Source: Lucinisca nassula
Lineage: Eukaryota > Mollusca > Bivalvia > Lucinida > Lucinidae
Assembly (NCBI GenBank): GCA_963580285.1
Contig: OY757014.1
Location: 100,070,072-100,134,071, forward strand
Reading direction: 5' to 3'
DNA length: 64,000 nt
Of this stretch, positions 33,896 through 46,700 are shown piece by piece. Every line of letters starts with the position of its first letter. Within the stretch, counting starts at the first letter, position 1. The position numbers and the translations under genes are program-made. The notes under the pieces are model-generated. The model made no database searches, was not told the origin of the DNA, and saw nothing but the letters and a program-made list of their open reading frames with translations.

Positions 33896-34360
33896 CTGGT
33901 GACCTTGACCTGTATTTTACGCTCCAGTGACTTTGACACAATTTACATTAATGTTCCAGATCTTCTCAAGTAAAAGGCCTGCAACCACCAAATCTTGCAT
34001 AGTACTCATCCAAGATGTACTAACTGTGCAGGTACATGTACCTTGACTTGGTGACCCTGACCTATTTTTCGCACTCCATTGACTTTTACACATTTTAGGT
34101 AAATGTTCCATATCTTCTGGACTATAAGGCCTACAACCGCCAAACCTTGCATAGTGCTTCTCCTACATTTACTGACTCTGCGGGTATCTTGACCTGGTGA
34201 CCTTGATCTATATCATGCACTCTACGTGACTTTAACACATTTTACGTCAATGTTCAGTATGTCCTAAAATAAATGGCCTATAGCCACCGAACCTTGCATA
34301 GTGCTTCTCCTCGATGTACTGATTTGGCAGGTACCTTGTCCTGGTGACCATGGTGTTTAT
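33896..34360. repeat. ~140-bp tandem repeat, three diverged copies
   Basis: ACCTTGACCTGGTGACC-like starts recur near 33,892, 34,040, 34,188 and 34,330, with GGCCTxxAACCACC and CTTGCATAGTxCTxxTCC in each unit. Confidence 0.6.
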
Positions 34361-34489
34361 TTTTTGGTCCAGTTCACATCAACTACATGTATCAACTACT
34401 AAGAATGAAATTTACTTATTTAATAACTACGTTCTGATTGTGGCTCCTGTGACTTTTGCCCCCAGCAGGTGCGACACCCCCTTCTGCGG

Positions 34490-34690
34490 AATTCTTGTTC
34501 TTATTTATGCTCTAAAATATAGATTGAGGGTACTCGTTATAAACCCCTCAATAAGGTGGTTCTAACGAGTACCCACTATCTATATTTTGAGCAGAAATAA
34601 GGAAAACATCACAATTTTAGGTTTTTTGGCGAAAAACTTACAATTGTGTATTTGTATTGGTGTGTTTTTGTAATGAATCTTTTTCTGTGT
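34490..34690. repeat. HP hairpin repeat copy upstream of IPO13 exon
   Basis: AGGGTACTCGTTATAAACCC faces AGGTGGTTCTAACGAGTACC, with the family's right flank down to GTTTTTGTAATGAATCT. It ends just before the splice acceptor of the first recognised IPO13 exon. Confidence 0.7.
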
Positions 34691-34695
34691 TTCAG

Positions 34696-34787
34696 TTACT
34701 CCCATCCTATGGACTGTTAAATGGAGCTTCATATGGATGTATCCAGTCATGGCGTTAACTGAATTCACAGCCGAAAATGTTGAAAAG
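34696..34787 (+). CDS. IPO13: IPO13 exon with start codon
   Basis: The acceptor is TTTTCTGTGTTTCAG and the donor AAG|GTATGT. Two in-frame ATGs lie at 34,737 and 34,749; the second gives MALTEFTAENVEK, the better fit. The frame is open upstream to the acceptor, so an upstream exon (5' UTR or extra N-terminal residues) must exist. It was not found. The exon ends in phase 0. Confidence 0.85.
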
Positions 34788-37700
34788 GTATGTAACGTCG
34801 TGTTAACAAGTCCATGTAAAGAACACCCCTCAAATATCACTGTAACCTCATTATAACAAGGTTCATTATAAGATGGGTTGTTGATAACTTGATATAACAC
34901 GGTTTCAAGATGGATCCCAAAAATGTATAGATTATATAGAAAAATGACCATAAATGGTCATTTTTCTATATAATCTATAAATTTTTGTTTGGATATAACA
35001 TGGTTGTGTAACTTACACAGTTTCTGATTTGGACCCCATTGTGTTATAAAGTGGTTGTGGTGTATCACTTATTTTCTTCAGAAAAGTAACCATTTTGGAG
35101 ATACGAGGGTATGCACTGTAACAGGTGTGTGTTATTGTAATAAATGGGTATCTTGTTTTTTTTTTTTTTTATAATTCTTGTGTATATCTGTATTTTTCTT
35201 AATATTATGTTGGCTCATAAAACAATGTCAAGGGCATATACAGGTAGTTTTCAGGTTATCCTGAGTGTGTTAGAGTACATGTACATGTGACATTGCACAC
35301 TGGACTGCTGGAAAAAATTGCAAAAGAATGTAAGAGTGTACAATGGAATTACTGATAAATAGAATACCAGATTTGTGCCATTTGATATCAAGTTTATCAG
35401 GCACAGCTTCGAGAACGCAAGTAGAATCGCTCCACAAGCCTCCCAATTCTACAAGCATTCTCGAAGCTGTACCTGATAAACTTGACATCAAAAGATACAA
35501 ACCTTGTATTCTCTATCTATAGTCCCAAATGTGTTCAAGCCGTCAAAGTTTGACTGTAGTTCTGTATGCTTTCAGGCTGTCAACAATTTCTACTGTAATG
35601 CGAGTCTACAACAGGAAGTTCATGGCTGGTTGACAGCTGCCCAGATCTCCCAGGAAGCCTGGTCCTTTAGCTGGGAGCTCTTAGCTCCAGGAAAGGTGGG
35701 TGTTCAGCACTACAGGAGGGGACATCAATATGAGCCCATTGAGTTTTCAAGAAAATAGTGGATATTTGTTTTTTTTTCAGTGTAAGATCGATTTTTATTT
35801 CTCCGTTTGAACACAGCCACTCTTGAAAATACAACTTTTGGTGTTCATGAGTGAAATAAAAATTGATCTTACACTAAAAAAAAATTTTCTGTTTCTTTCA
35901 TGCTTTAAACTGTAATTTGTAACGTATTTTCAAAGCAACAGCCATCATCACAGATATTAAACTTTTTCCATGGCGATTTTGGGTTGATTTAAAGTTGATC
36001 AGCGTGTTAAATGGGTATACTATTAGGTGTAAATTGAAAGTTTGCACCTGAAAAACAGCTAAGAATGTTACTTTTTCAAATGGTTTGTTTGAATTCGCAT
36101 TCAAATAATTTCCGCAGTTGCTACGCTCGTCTGGCATCTTGTGCTTTATTTACGTTGCATAGGTGCTAAAAGTGACGTCATCAACGTTCAAATGACGTGA
36201 AAATGTGCGTGACGCAATTTCTGACACTATTTATAACGTTTAGCTTATTAACATCTAACATCCGAAGAAATAATGTGAAATTTTTTCGAAGAAACATCAA
36301 ATTCACAAACAGTGAAAATAAAACCGGTATTGTCACTGATTCAAACAGTGACAATATCGATTTCGATTTCACTGAGAAATCTCTCTATTTCACGGAAAAG
36401 CATGCAAGAAATTCCCATTCTAAAACTGTAACAAAGTTCATAAACGTACCGAAGGACCAAGCAAATGAGAGTAAAACAATTTAGATGCACTTAGGTGTAG
36501 AATATTTATATTTACTGGGATTGCTTTTAAAACATTTTTAATCATGCTTAATTTGTTTTGTTTGTTTGTTTGATTTGAGGTTTAATGTCCCCGTCAACAC
36601 TGTACAGGTCATTTTGGAGACATTGCTTCCAATTTTGTGGGACTTTTACCCGACATTGAGATGAAATGACATCTCAAGCCCTGCCACCCAATGAAACCAA
36701 TAGGGTTTATAAGCATGGATGGTCCGACTCGTGCGCACCGCTTTGCCTGGGCAGGCTTAGATACACTTAGCGGTTTACCAGTACTCGTGTGCGGGTCGGA
36801 TTCAGCTCTGTGTGGAAGCATCATGCAGCCCATATATTTCTTCAAGCCCTGATGGGCTGGGGCCAGGAGTCCACCAGTATACAATGGGTTAAAACTGAAA
36901 CGTGATAAATACATGCAACCCATTACTGTCATTATGTAATTTTCACCCTCAAAGCAAAGTTGTGCGAGTTGGACCATCCATGCATATAAACTCTATTGGT
37001 TTCATTTGGCCGTAGGGCTTGAGATGTCATTTCATCTGAATGTCGGGTAAAAGTCCCACAAAATTGGAAGCAATATTTCCAAAATGACCTCTACATTGTT
37101 GATGGGGAGGTAAAACCTCTAATCAAACAAACAAACGAACAAAACCCTCAAATCATGACTGACCTTTTTAGAGTAGATGGTTATTTTATTTTCTACATAA
37201 TTTTTCAGAGAAATTAAGAGGAATGGGAACACCTGATAGATTTTTCTGCCATTTTTCAAAGGGAGACAACTTCCTGTTTGCTTTTCTTTAAGCTCTGTCC
37301 CACTGAAAAAGGGGTCATCTCTGAAAAGAAAGAATTTACTACTCAGGAGCAAATTCTTTCCTTTAAGAGTTGACCCCTATTGACAAGGGAGACAAAAATA
37401 CTTTTGGAGGAGTTGCCTCCCCTGAAGGTGTACCCATTCCCCTTAAGGCTTGACATTTTACGAGAATCATCTTGCCCATAGTTGACGGACGATTCACAGT
37501 AGACATGTAACCTCAAGCCTTATTCTATACGAAAGTTACTCAGAAATGTTTTTAAAATTATTAAGAATATTTAAATTTAGATGTCAAGATTGGCAGTTTC
37601 AGGGTTAACCCTTATCCCCCTGCATAATTAATTTAGCCACACCCATTTCTGACCTTACACCAATCAGATTACTTGATGTAATTAATTCTAGCAAATTCAC

Positions 37701-40700
37701 AAACTGAATGTTAAGCAGTGCAGATCCTGATCAGATGGCTTCTTCAGAAGCCATCTGATCTGGATCTACACGGTTTGCAAAGGTAGGCATTGTCGTGATC
37801 AGCAGGATAAGGGTTAACTTAACAATGATATTTTTCAGAGCGTTCAAGTGCAGTTCTTTGGAGCCAGTTGTATTCACGTGAAAATAAACAGATACTGGTA
37901 TGTAAATATGAGATGTGTCTAACAGAATGCATCTTTAGACATGTCTACTCAGCAAGGACTGAAATCATACATGTATGTCTCATTCAAGAAGGGCAGCAAA
38001 AGAATGCGAACTGTACTGGTTGGCGTCTTATGCATAAGCTGCCCATGAAAAATTTAGTGAAAAAATTATCAACTGTAGTGTTTCCCCTAAAAAGCAGGGT
38101 TTTCAATATGATTTTTCTTAGGAGACCAGTCACTAGTTTGAGACGGCAAAATCCTAAAATTTCATAAGACTTCAATTTACAAAAAAATATTGAGGCCGTC
38201 ATTTTTGCATCCAGACACCTCTTAACGAAAAACCCTGAAAGAGTTATAGCAGGGCGCCACACCCTGTTGCCCTTTATTGGTGTGATCTTTTCTATGGAGA
38301 AAATCTGCAAAAAGAACTTCATGTATTTCAAAAAAAAAAAAAAGACCTTTGATCATCATAACGGGCTATATTGTGCCACTTTTAACCCATAATATGCCAA
38401 TCCAGACAATTGTTGTCTGCTTTGTCGTCTGTCAGTTACTTTAAAAGTCATTTTTGCAAACAGTGTGGACCCAAATCAGACTGCTCCTCTAGGAGCAGTC
38501 TGATCTGGATCCATGCTGTTTGCCTGTGTGCAAAAGTATTTTCAAAATGCTTGCAAGAAGCTTCAGCAGACGACGTTAACAGACAACATTTTTAGATGCA
38601 GTTTTCCATGGCATGTTAAGGTATAAGTTTCTAGCTGGTTATATAGGAAATATAGTGCGAACAATCTAACCTGAGACTGACCTTTATGCAAGGAATAAAT
38701 TAGTAATTGTTATCGCCTAATACGTCAGCTTTGGTAAACTTCTCGTGAATTTTCGGCATCACGTGAATAGCGGTCCTATGGATTGTATAACAGTATTGCC
38801 AAATTCGGAAAACGACGAGAACAAATATATTTATTCAGTTGGGTGTGAAATTATGTTGAGTTCACCAGGTCAATTTGTTCGCACTATACATGGTTAATGT
38901 CTTTTATAATAAATTATAATTGACAAGCTTTAGACAATTTTATTGTAGTTGACTTAAGATTGTCGGGGCAAACCGCTTATATTTTATTATTAAAGACTCT
39001 AATCATGTATTTAGTTTATACCACAATTCAAAACAATCAAGGGATTTTGCAGTAATTTAGTAAATTTAAGCCAAAAAGACAGCAGATGGTGTGACATGTT
39101 AAACGACATTCAGTGCCATGGGGGGCACAAGTAGTATAACGTGACGTCAACGAGTACAAAATTGCTGACGTCACTGCGCCACAAAGATGTAGAAAACAAC
39201 ATGGATGCTCGAATAAAAGTTCTCAGCGCTTTACATTCTGTATGAAAATCTGCAAATTGATAGTTTATTTTAGTCTTAAAAATTGTTTTCGAGGTTGAGA
39301 CGCAACTGCAGTAGCTGTGCGCCGTTATTCCAACGAGCCATTCAAACCCAGGAAAGGCCGAGAAGGTAAGAATTTAGCTGAAATTTCTGAAAATGTGTTT
39401 AAATAAATATTGCAATGATTTTAACATGCAGTTTCTTTGTTTTTACCATGTATAAAAGGTTGCATGTTATTGTTTACACTTGTAAATTAGGGACCTGAAA
39501 AGTATGTCTGGTCTATAAACGGTCACTACAGATATTATAGGTCAGTAGAAGGTATTATAGCTCACTACCGATTATAGCGTGCAGTTATTCGACCCCCTTT
39601 ATTAGGTTACTAGAATGCCTGATTGCAGTATAAAAAGCATGTAAAGCCTTCATCTAGCTCGGCTTGAAAACTTAATGGTAAACTAGTGCTCTTTTTGATA
39701 CGTTCCATGCATTAAAAGTGCTTTTTTCTGAACCTGCACCCTTTTGGAAAGCTGGGGAACCACTAAATTTGGCAAGAACTAAACAGTGTTGGCTGAGCCC
39801 TTAAACTGCAGACCAAAGCACTAGATCACTCTTGAGCCCTGACCTTGAAAGTTGAATGCGCTTGAGATACCATCATTGCCAACAAAACCAATCAATAAAT
39901 GTAGGTTAAGTTTTTGGTTAAGGTTGTGACAAATGCATGGATGGAATGACTGAAGGATGAACTGGCTGACAGTGTGATTACTATAGGGCACCCACACTAC
40001 CGTGTTGGGCCCTAATTAGCATGCATACCCTCTCTGTGTGTATGAAGACTTTTCAGGTTTTTACAGCCATTCCACGTTTATTTCACTTATTTTGAGAAGA
40101 TCATTGGCATCTCACGTGACCCAGAGGAGGCTCATCCCCAGAGCCTTAAGGGTCCTAATTATTAAGGGGAATGGATACCTTCAGGGGAGGCAAATTCTGC
40201 AAAAGTATTTTTATCTCCAATGTCAATAGGGGTTAACTCTTAAAGGAAAGAATTTGCTCCTGAGGAGCAAATTCTTTCCTTGAAGAGTAGACCCCTTTTT
40301 TCAGTGGGACAGAGCTTATAGAAAAGCAAACAGGAAGTCCCAAAAGTTAGCAGAAAAGGTTCAGATGAATACATGTACCCACAACACAGGTTGAGGCAGT
40401 TCAAATTAATACCCACAACATAGTTTTTTTGATGGAAAAAACGAAAAAAATTATCCATTAATTATCGCGAAATACCAACCTTATTATGCAAGTACCTCTA
40501 ACATACATTTCGAACAATTAGCCTTCATATGTTTTATCTGGAGCTTTGTGAAAGTCACAACTGGGTGATACTAGGGACTTCAAATGAAACACTCATAGTT
40601 AAATGTATTCTTGCTGTAGGTCTGAAATACCACCGGACCAGTATGATTCTTTACGAAGTAACCTCCTGGAACAAATCATTCACTTCAGAGCTGGACCAAA

Positions 40701-43700
40701 AATCATCCTCACCCGCTTGTGCATTGCCGTAAGTACTAGCGAACATTTTTCATTAAATTTGAGCTAGCGCACGACAAAACCTACAATAAGACATGTGCGC
40801 CCATCAAAGACTCAGATCAGCCTGCGCATCCATATAGTCTAACCAGAGACTTCTCTTTCTGCATGAAAGAACATTGGGCCCTTAGCTATCCTTAGACTGC
40901 ACAACGAAGACTCTGATCAGACTGCGTGGATGCGCAGGCTGATCTGAGTCTTCGTTGGGAGCGCATGTCTTATTGTAGGTTTTGTCATGCGCTTACTCAT
41001 TTAAAAGAAGTTAAAAGAAAAACATTGTACGCTAGTCACCGTAAATAGTACACATACCGTAATTCCCTGTGTATACCACGCACTCATCTATAACACGCAC
41101 CTCAAATCTGAGTCCAAGATATGTAAGAAAAAAAATATTCCAGTCTAAAACACGCACATGCTTTTCCCCAGTATCACAGAATGCTTTTCTCAGACGCCAT
41201 TTTGATTGAAAATGAAAGTACACGAATTTTGATTGGCTACTATCAAAATAGCCTGACTGGTTATAGGTATATTTCCCAGTAGTTATAGAATAGAATAGTG
41301 GTTAGTTTCTCTCTTGCAGCATAGGCAGTTCTCCGTTTACCGATAACGGTGGTGTGTGACAAGGTGACATTTTAAGGGTGCGGTTATTCATTTGTTATGA
41401 AAGATGACAATGCGTTTTCCCAGTTTTCTTTCACAAGGAAAGATAGAAACAGGTTTCTTTCCAAAGGTAAAATTGTGACAACATGCCTCCAAGGCAGGTG
41501 CTCCATAGCGTTATTGACAGAAATTTCTACAGGTAGATTAAGTATTTTGACACCTCTGGTTATTCACAAGTTCTCTATGCTAATCCCATAATTAACACCT
41601 TCTCAGCGTGAGTCAAACATCTCACTCAATTAAAGAAGCCCATTTACTGTTAACAAATTATTCCTAAAACTCTGATTTTAAACAAAATAAACAAGCAAGT
41701 TCAATGCGAACTTCAAAGTTTTCCGGCATCCAAACTGCCGCCCACAAATCACCGCTAGTTTTTTTCTGCACGCGATCGGTAAATGACGTCATCGTACCCC
41801 AGCATCCCCACACGTGTCTATTGTTTTATCTTAATGGGGCGTATCTGTCTCATAAAAAAAAATGTTTGGAAACGGTAAAAGTATTCTCGCTAGCAAAACA
41901 GCGCTTTCCGTAAGCTCCGTGTCAATAACCAACAACAGAATACAGATGTGTTAACACAAAGCGTTCAACTTTTCTCGCCAAGCGTCTGCTATTTGGCGCC
42001 AAAACATAACCATTCACGAGATAGCAGAATAGTCGTAGCAACTCGTCTTAGGAGCAATTAAATAATTTTCACACTGATTGCGGATTAAATTTTATGATTG
42101 GGGAATAAACGCAAATAAGAGGCATAACTTGACCATATTTTCACACCTTATCGATATGCACCGCAGGGTGGCAATTATATGACAGGGATTAACAATAGTG
42201 TCATAATTGAACCGTTATAAATCAATAAACAGTGAAAATCCAAATCAGACATCTGCGGCGTCTTTCTGAGGTGTCTGATCTGGGACTGCACTGTTTGCCG
42301 ATGTCCCAAAAAAGAAACGTCTGCGGCGTCTTTCTGAGGCGTCTGATCTGGGACTGCACTGTTTGCCGATGTCCCAAAAAAGGGCCGCGGGCATATGTGG
42401 TAATATGGATGAAAGGTTGATGTCCGAGATAGGAATATTGATTGCATTTTTAATGGTATGAATGATTCAATGAATTAATATGTCAAATGAACTTTGAGGG
42501 TCTCAAAGTGTCACATTGTATTTGTAATGGGTTTTCGTGACCTGCCAACCTTTCGAGAAAAACAATGTCATTTTTCTATGCCATTGTATTACACGCAGGG
42601 GATTTTTTTCACCGTTTTCTGGGTGAAAAAAGTGCGTGGTTTACACAGGGAATTACGGTACACCAACATAAGGGTGTTCGAAAAGTTTTGCAAATGCAAT
42701 ATACACATGTACAGTAGACTCTCATTATCTCAAACTCTGGCTTAACCCTTAGCCGGCTGAATAATTAATTTAGCCACACCCATTTCTGACTTTGAACCAA
42801 TCAGATTACTTGATGTAATTTATTCCTGCAAATTCACAAACTGAATGTCAAATGGTGTAGATCCTGATCAGATGGCTCCTTCAGAAGCCATCTGATCTGG
42901 ATCTATACTGTTTGCAAAGGTAAGGGTTGACGTGAACAACAGAATAAGGGTCAATTTGTGCACTGTCGTGTTAGTTTTGCTATATGTTCCTTGGATTTCA
43001 ACTCCTTTTGTCTCAAATGTCTGTTATCTCAAACCAAATATTCCAGTCCCTTGGAGTTTGAGATAACAAGAGTCGACTGTATACTCTAAATCACAGGATT
43101 TACCTGTACATAACCAATACCAAAGTGATGTAGTCATCACTATATATTGTATATAAATGTACAAACTATAGTCTTTCAAAACGCAGGGAGATGTGACTGC
43201 ACTTTTAGTTTTGGACTCGTCCGTGTTTTAGGTAAGTCGCCTTCTGTTGGGATTTTACACTGGGTGATACAGTTTTAGTGAGATTCGTAGTGCATCACAT
43301 TATCCACAGCTTGTACATAAGGGCATTATCAGAAAAATATTTATATTTTTAAAATCCTGTGAAAAAGATATCAGAAACCTGCTTCCCCTAAAACACAGAA
43401 TAGTCTTGTAATGCTTGAACTCTGAACTCTCAAAGGTCGTTGATAAACTATAGTTCTTTTGCAATTCCGAATGTTTGTTTGTACTGGAGTTTAATGGCCG
43501 GGTCCCCTTTCAAAGTTGTTCAAATGGTTCTGGTCCGCTGCACATCAAGGTCACAGGAGCCAGAAATAGATTTTGTTAATTAAAACTTAATTTTATCTTC
43601 TTGTCAGAAACCGCAAGGCCCAGGTCTTTGATATTTGGTGTGGAGCTTCATCCATTGGACCTCTACTAAAATTGTTCAAATTATAGCCCTGGGGCCAAAA

Positions 43701-46700
43701 ATGCCCCCGCTCTGGGGCCCTTTCATTTTATATATACAACCATTGGGAAAACTTTTAAAAATCTTCTTGTCTGAAACCAGAAAGCTCAGGTGTTTGATAT
43801 TTGATATGAAGCGCCATCTTGTAGACCTCTATCAAGGTTGTTCAAATTAAAGCCCTGGGGACAAAAATGCCCCCGCTCTGGGGCCCTTTGGTTTTACATA
43901 GACTTACCGTATTCGACCTATTTACCACACATGCTCCTATAAGCGCACACCCAAGCTTTTTCTGGAAAAAATACACAAGGGCACACTTTACAGTAACCTC
44001 CCAACAAATTCATATTGAGTTTTGCTGCATCTTTGACCCAGACAATCATATGTATATGTGGTGTAGCCCTATGCTGAAATTCAACTGTATAAAATAATCA
44101 TATCGGAAGCTTTTTTTTTTCGTTTTGAGTGTGCGCTTATTAGGTAGATTTTTCACCACAATATTTTCATACAATTTTGAAAAAACTAAGTGCACGGTGC
44201 GGTAAATAGGTCGAATACGGTGTATAGGAAAAAAACTTGAAAAATCTTCTTGTCTAAAACCAGAAGTCTCAGGTGTTTGATATTTGGTATGAAGTTTCGT
44301 CTTATGGACCTCTATCAAGATTATTAAAATTATAGCCCTGGGGCCAAAAATGCCCCTGTCCTTGGGCCCTTTGGTTTTACATAGACTTATACAGAAAAAC
44401 CTTTAAAATCTTCTTGTCTGAAACCAGAAGGCTCAGGTGTTTGATATTTGACATGAAGTTTCGTCTTGTGAACCTCTATCAAGATTGTTCAAATTAAAGC
44501 TCTAGGGCAAAAAATGCCCCCGCCCTGGGGCTCTTCGGTTTTACATTGACTTATATAGGAAAAATCTTAAAAAATCTTCTCCTCTGAAACCGCAAGGCCC
44601 AGTTCTTTGATATTTGGTGTGTAGTTTCATCTAGTGGACCTCTACCAAGATTGTTCAAATTATAGCCCTGGGGTCAAAAATGCCCTCGCTCCGGGGCCCT
44701 TTGGTTTTACATAGACTTAATAAGGAAAACATTTAAAAATCTCTTTGTCTTAACTTAAACCAGAAGGCTAAGGTGTTTGATATTTGGTATGAAGCTTCAT
44801 CTTGTGGACCTCTATCAAGTTTGTTCAAATTATAGCCCTGGGGCCCTTTGGATTTACATAGACTTATACAGCAAAAACCTTTAAAAATCTTCTTGTGTAA
44901 AACCAGAAGGCTTTGTTTGGTGTTTTATATTTGGTATGAAGGTTCGTCTTGTGGACCTCTATCAAGATTGTTCAAATAAAGCCCTGGGGCCAAAAATGCC
45001 CCCCCCCCCCTTGTGGGGCCCTTTGGTTTTACATTGACTTATATAGGGAAAAATCTTAAAAACTCTTCTGCCTCTGAAACAACAAGGCCCAGGTCTTTGA
45101 TATTTGGTGTGTAGCCTCATCTAATGGACCTCTATCAAGATTGTTCATATTATAATCCTGGGGCCAAAAATGCCCCCCTCCCAGGGCCCTTTGGTTTTAC
45201 ATTGACTTATATAGGGAATATCTTTAAAAAATCTTCTCTGAAACCAGAAGGCGCAGGTCTTTGATATTTGGTGTGAAGATTCATCTAGCAGACCTCTACC
45301 AAGATTATTCCAATTACCGTAAAAATTCGGCTATAAGACGAGGATTTTTCCCTCCAAAATGAGCCCAAAAAAAGGAACCCGTCTTATAGCCGAGGTCATT
45401 GACTGCAGGCTTTTTTCCGGCAATGTCCGCCGAAGACCAGACATACGGAAAAAGCCGATCGGTGATTTTTGAATTGATATTAATCGCCGTCCACAAACCA
45501 CCGCTACGATTTTTCTGCACGCATTCGGTAAATGACGTCATCCTACGCCATTATCCCCACACATGTTTAATGTCATTGCATGTATCTCTTTCATTAAAAA
45601 AAAATGTTTGGAACCGGTAAAAAATATTTTCCCGATAGCTAAGCGGTTGTGAATAGAGATGGATATAAATTAACCCTTTGCACAGCTCCCGAATTATCCC
45701 TAGAAGCTCCGTGTCAATAACAAACAACAGCGTTCGTCTTTTCCCGCCAACGTCTGCTATTTGGCGCCAAAACATAACCATTCATGAGATCATAGAAAAG
45801 TCCGATTTTATAATGCAAACATCTACCGTTAGATGTAGCTAATAGTCTGAGGAGCAATTAAATCATTTTCACATTGATTGTGGATTAAATTTTATGACTG
45901 GAGGATAAACGCAAATAAGAGACATAACTTGACCATATTTTCACACCTTATCGACACGCACCGCAGGGGGGCAATTATATGACAGGGATTAACAATAGTG
46001 TCATACTTGAACCGTAATAAATACACAGACGGTTTGTCTCTGAATTGACAGCGATTTACTTACTGGTCTAGTTTCACCGTTTACTGGCAGTTGTAGACGA
46101 TTTTTTTTTTTTTGCACTTCTCCCGACCGAGCTTCATAAGGTCAAAGTGCACCTGCCCGGCATGATTTCGGTCTTGTCCCGGACGGCCGGGAAATGGATT
46201 TGTCAGCCCCTGTTGTCTATTAAATAGAAGTCTGTGTAGCCTAAGCCAGCAAGGCATGTACCGGGCCGACAGCGATACGACGTAACGGCCCGAGGGGTAA
46301 GTAGAGCGTTTTCTGACGAAAAAAAGGGCGATTTCTCACATCAAAATGGCATCTGGCGGTAGCAGATAGGCCCCGACAGATATGGCAAAAATTTGACCCG
46401 TCTTATAAAAGAGTATAAGCAAAATCCCACCTTAGAAAAACTGGAAAAGGGGTCCCGTCTTATAGCCGAATCGCCTTATAGCCGAATCTTTACGGTATAG
46501 CCCTTGGGTCAAAAATGGCCCAGCCCCAGGGATCACTGGTTTTACTTCGGCTTAAAAATTTTCTTTTCTGAAACCAGAAGGCCCAGGTCTTTGATATTTG
46601 GTATGATGCTTCATCTGGTGGACCTCTACTATGTTGTTCAAATTATAGCCCTGGGTCCAAAGGTGTGCCCGCCCCAGGCCCCACCGGTTTTACTTAGACA

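Noticed and set aside
36197..36484. Small protein gene of 95 codons in intron 2
   Set aside because: No recognisable domain, weak start and AT-rich composition; within an IPO13 intron.
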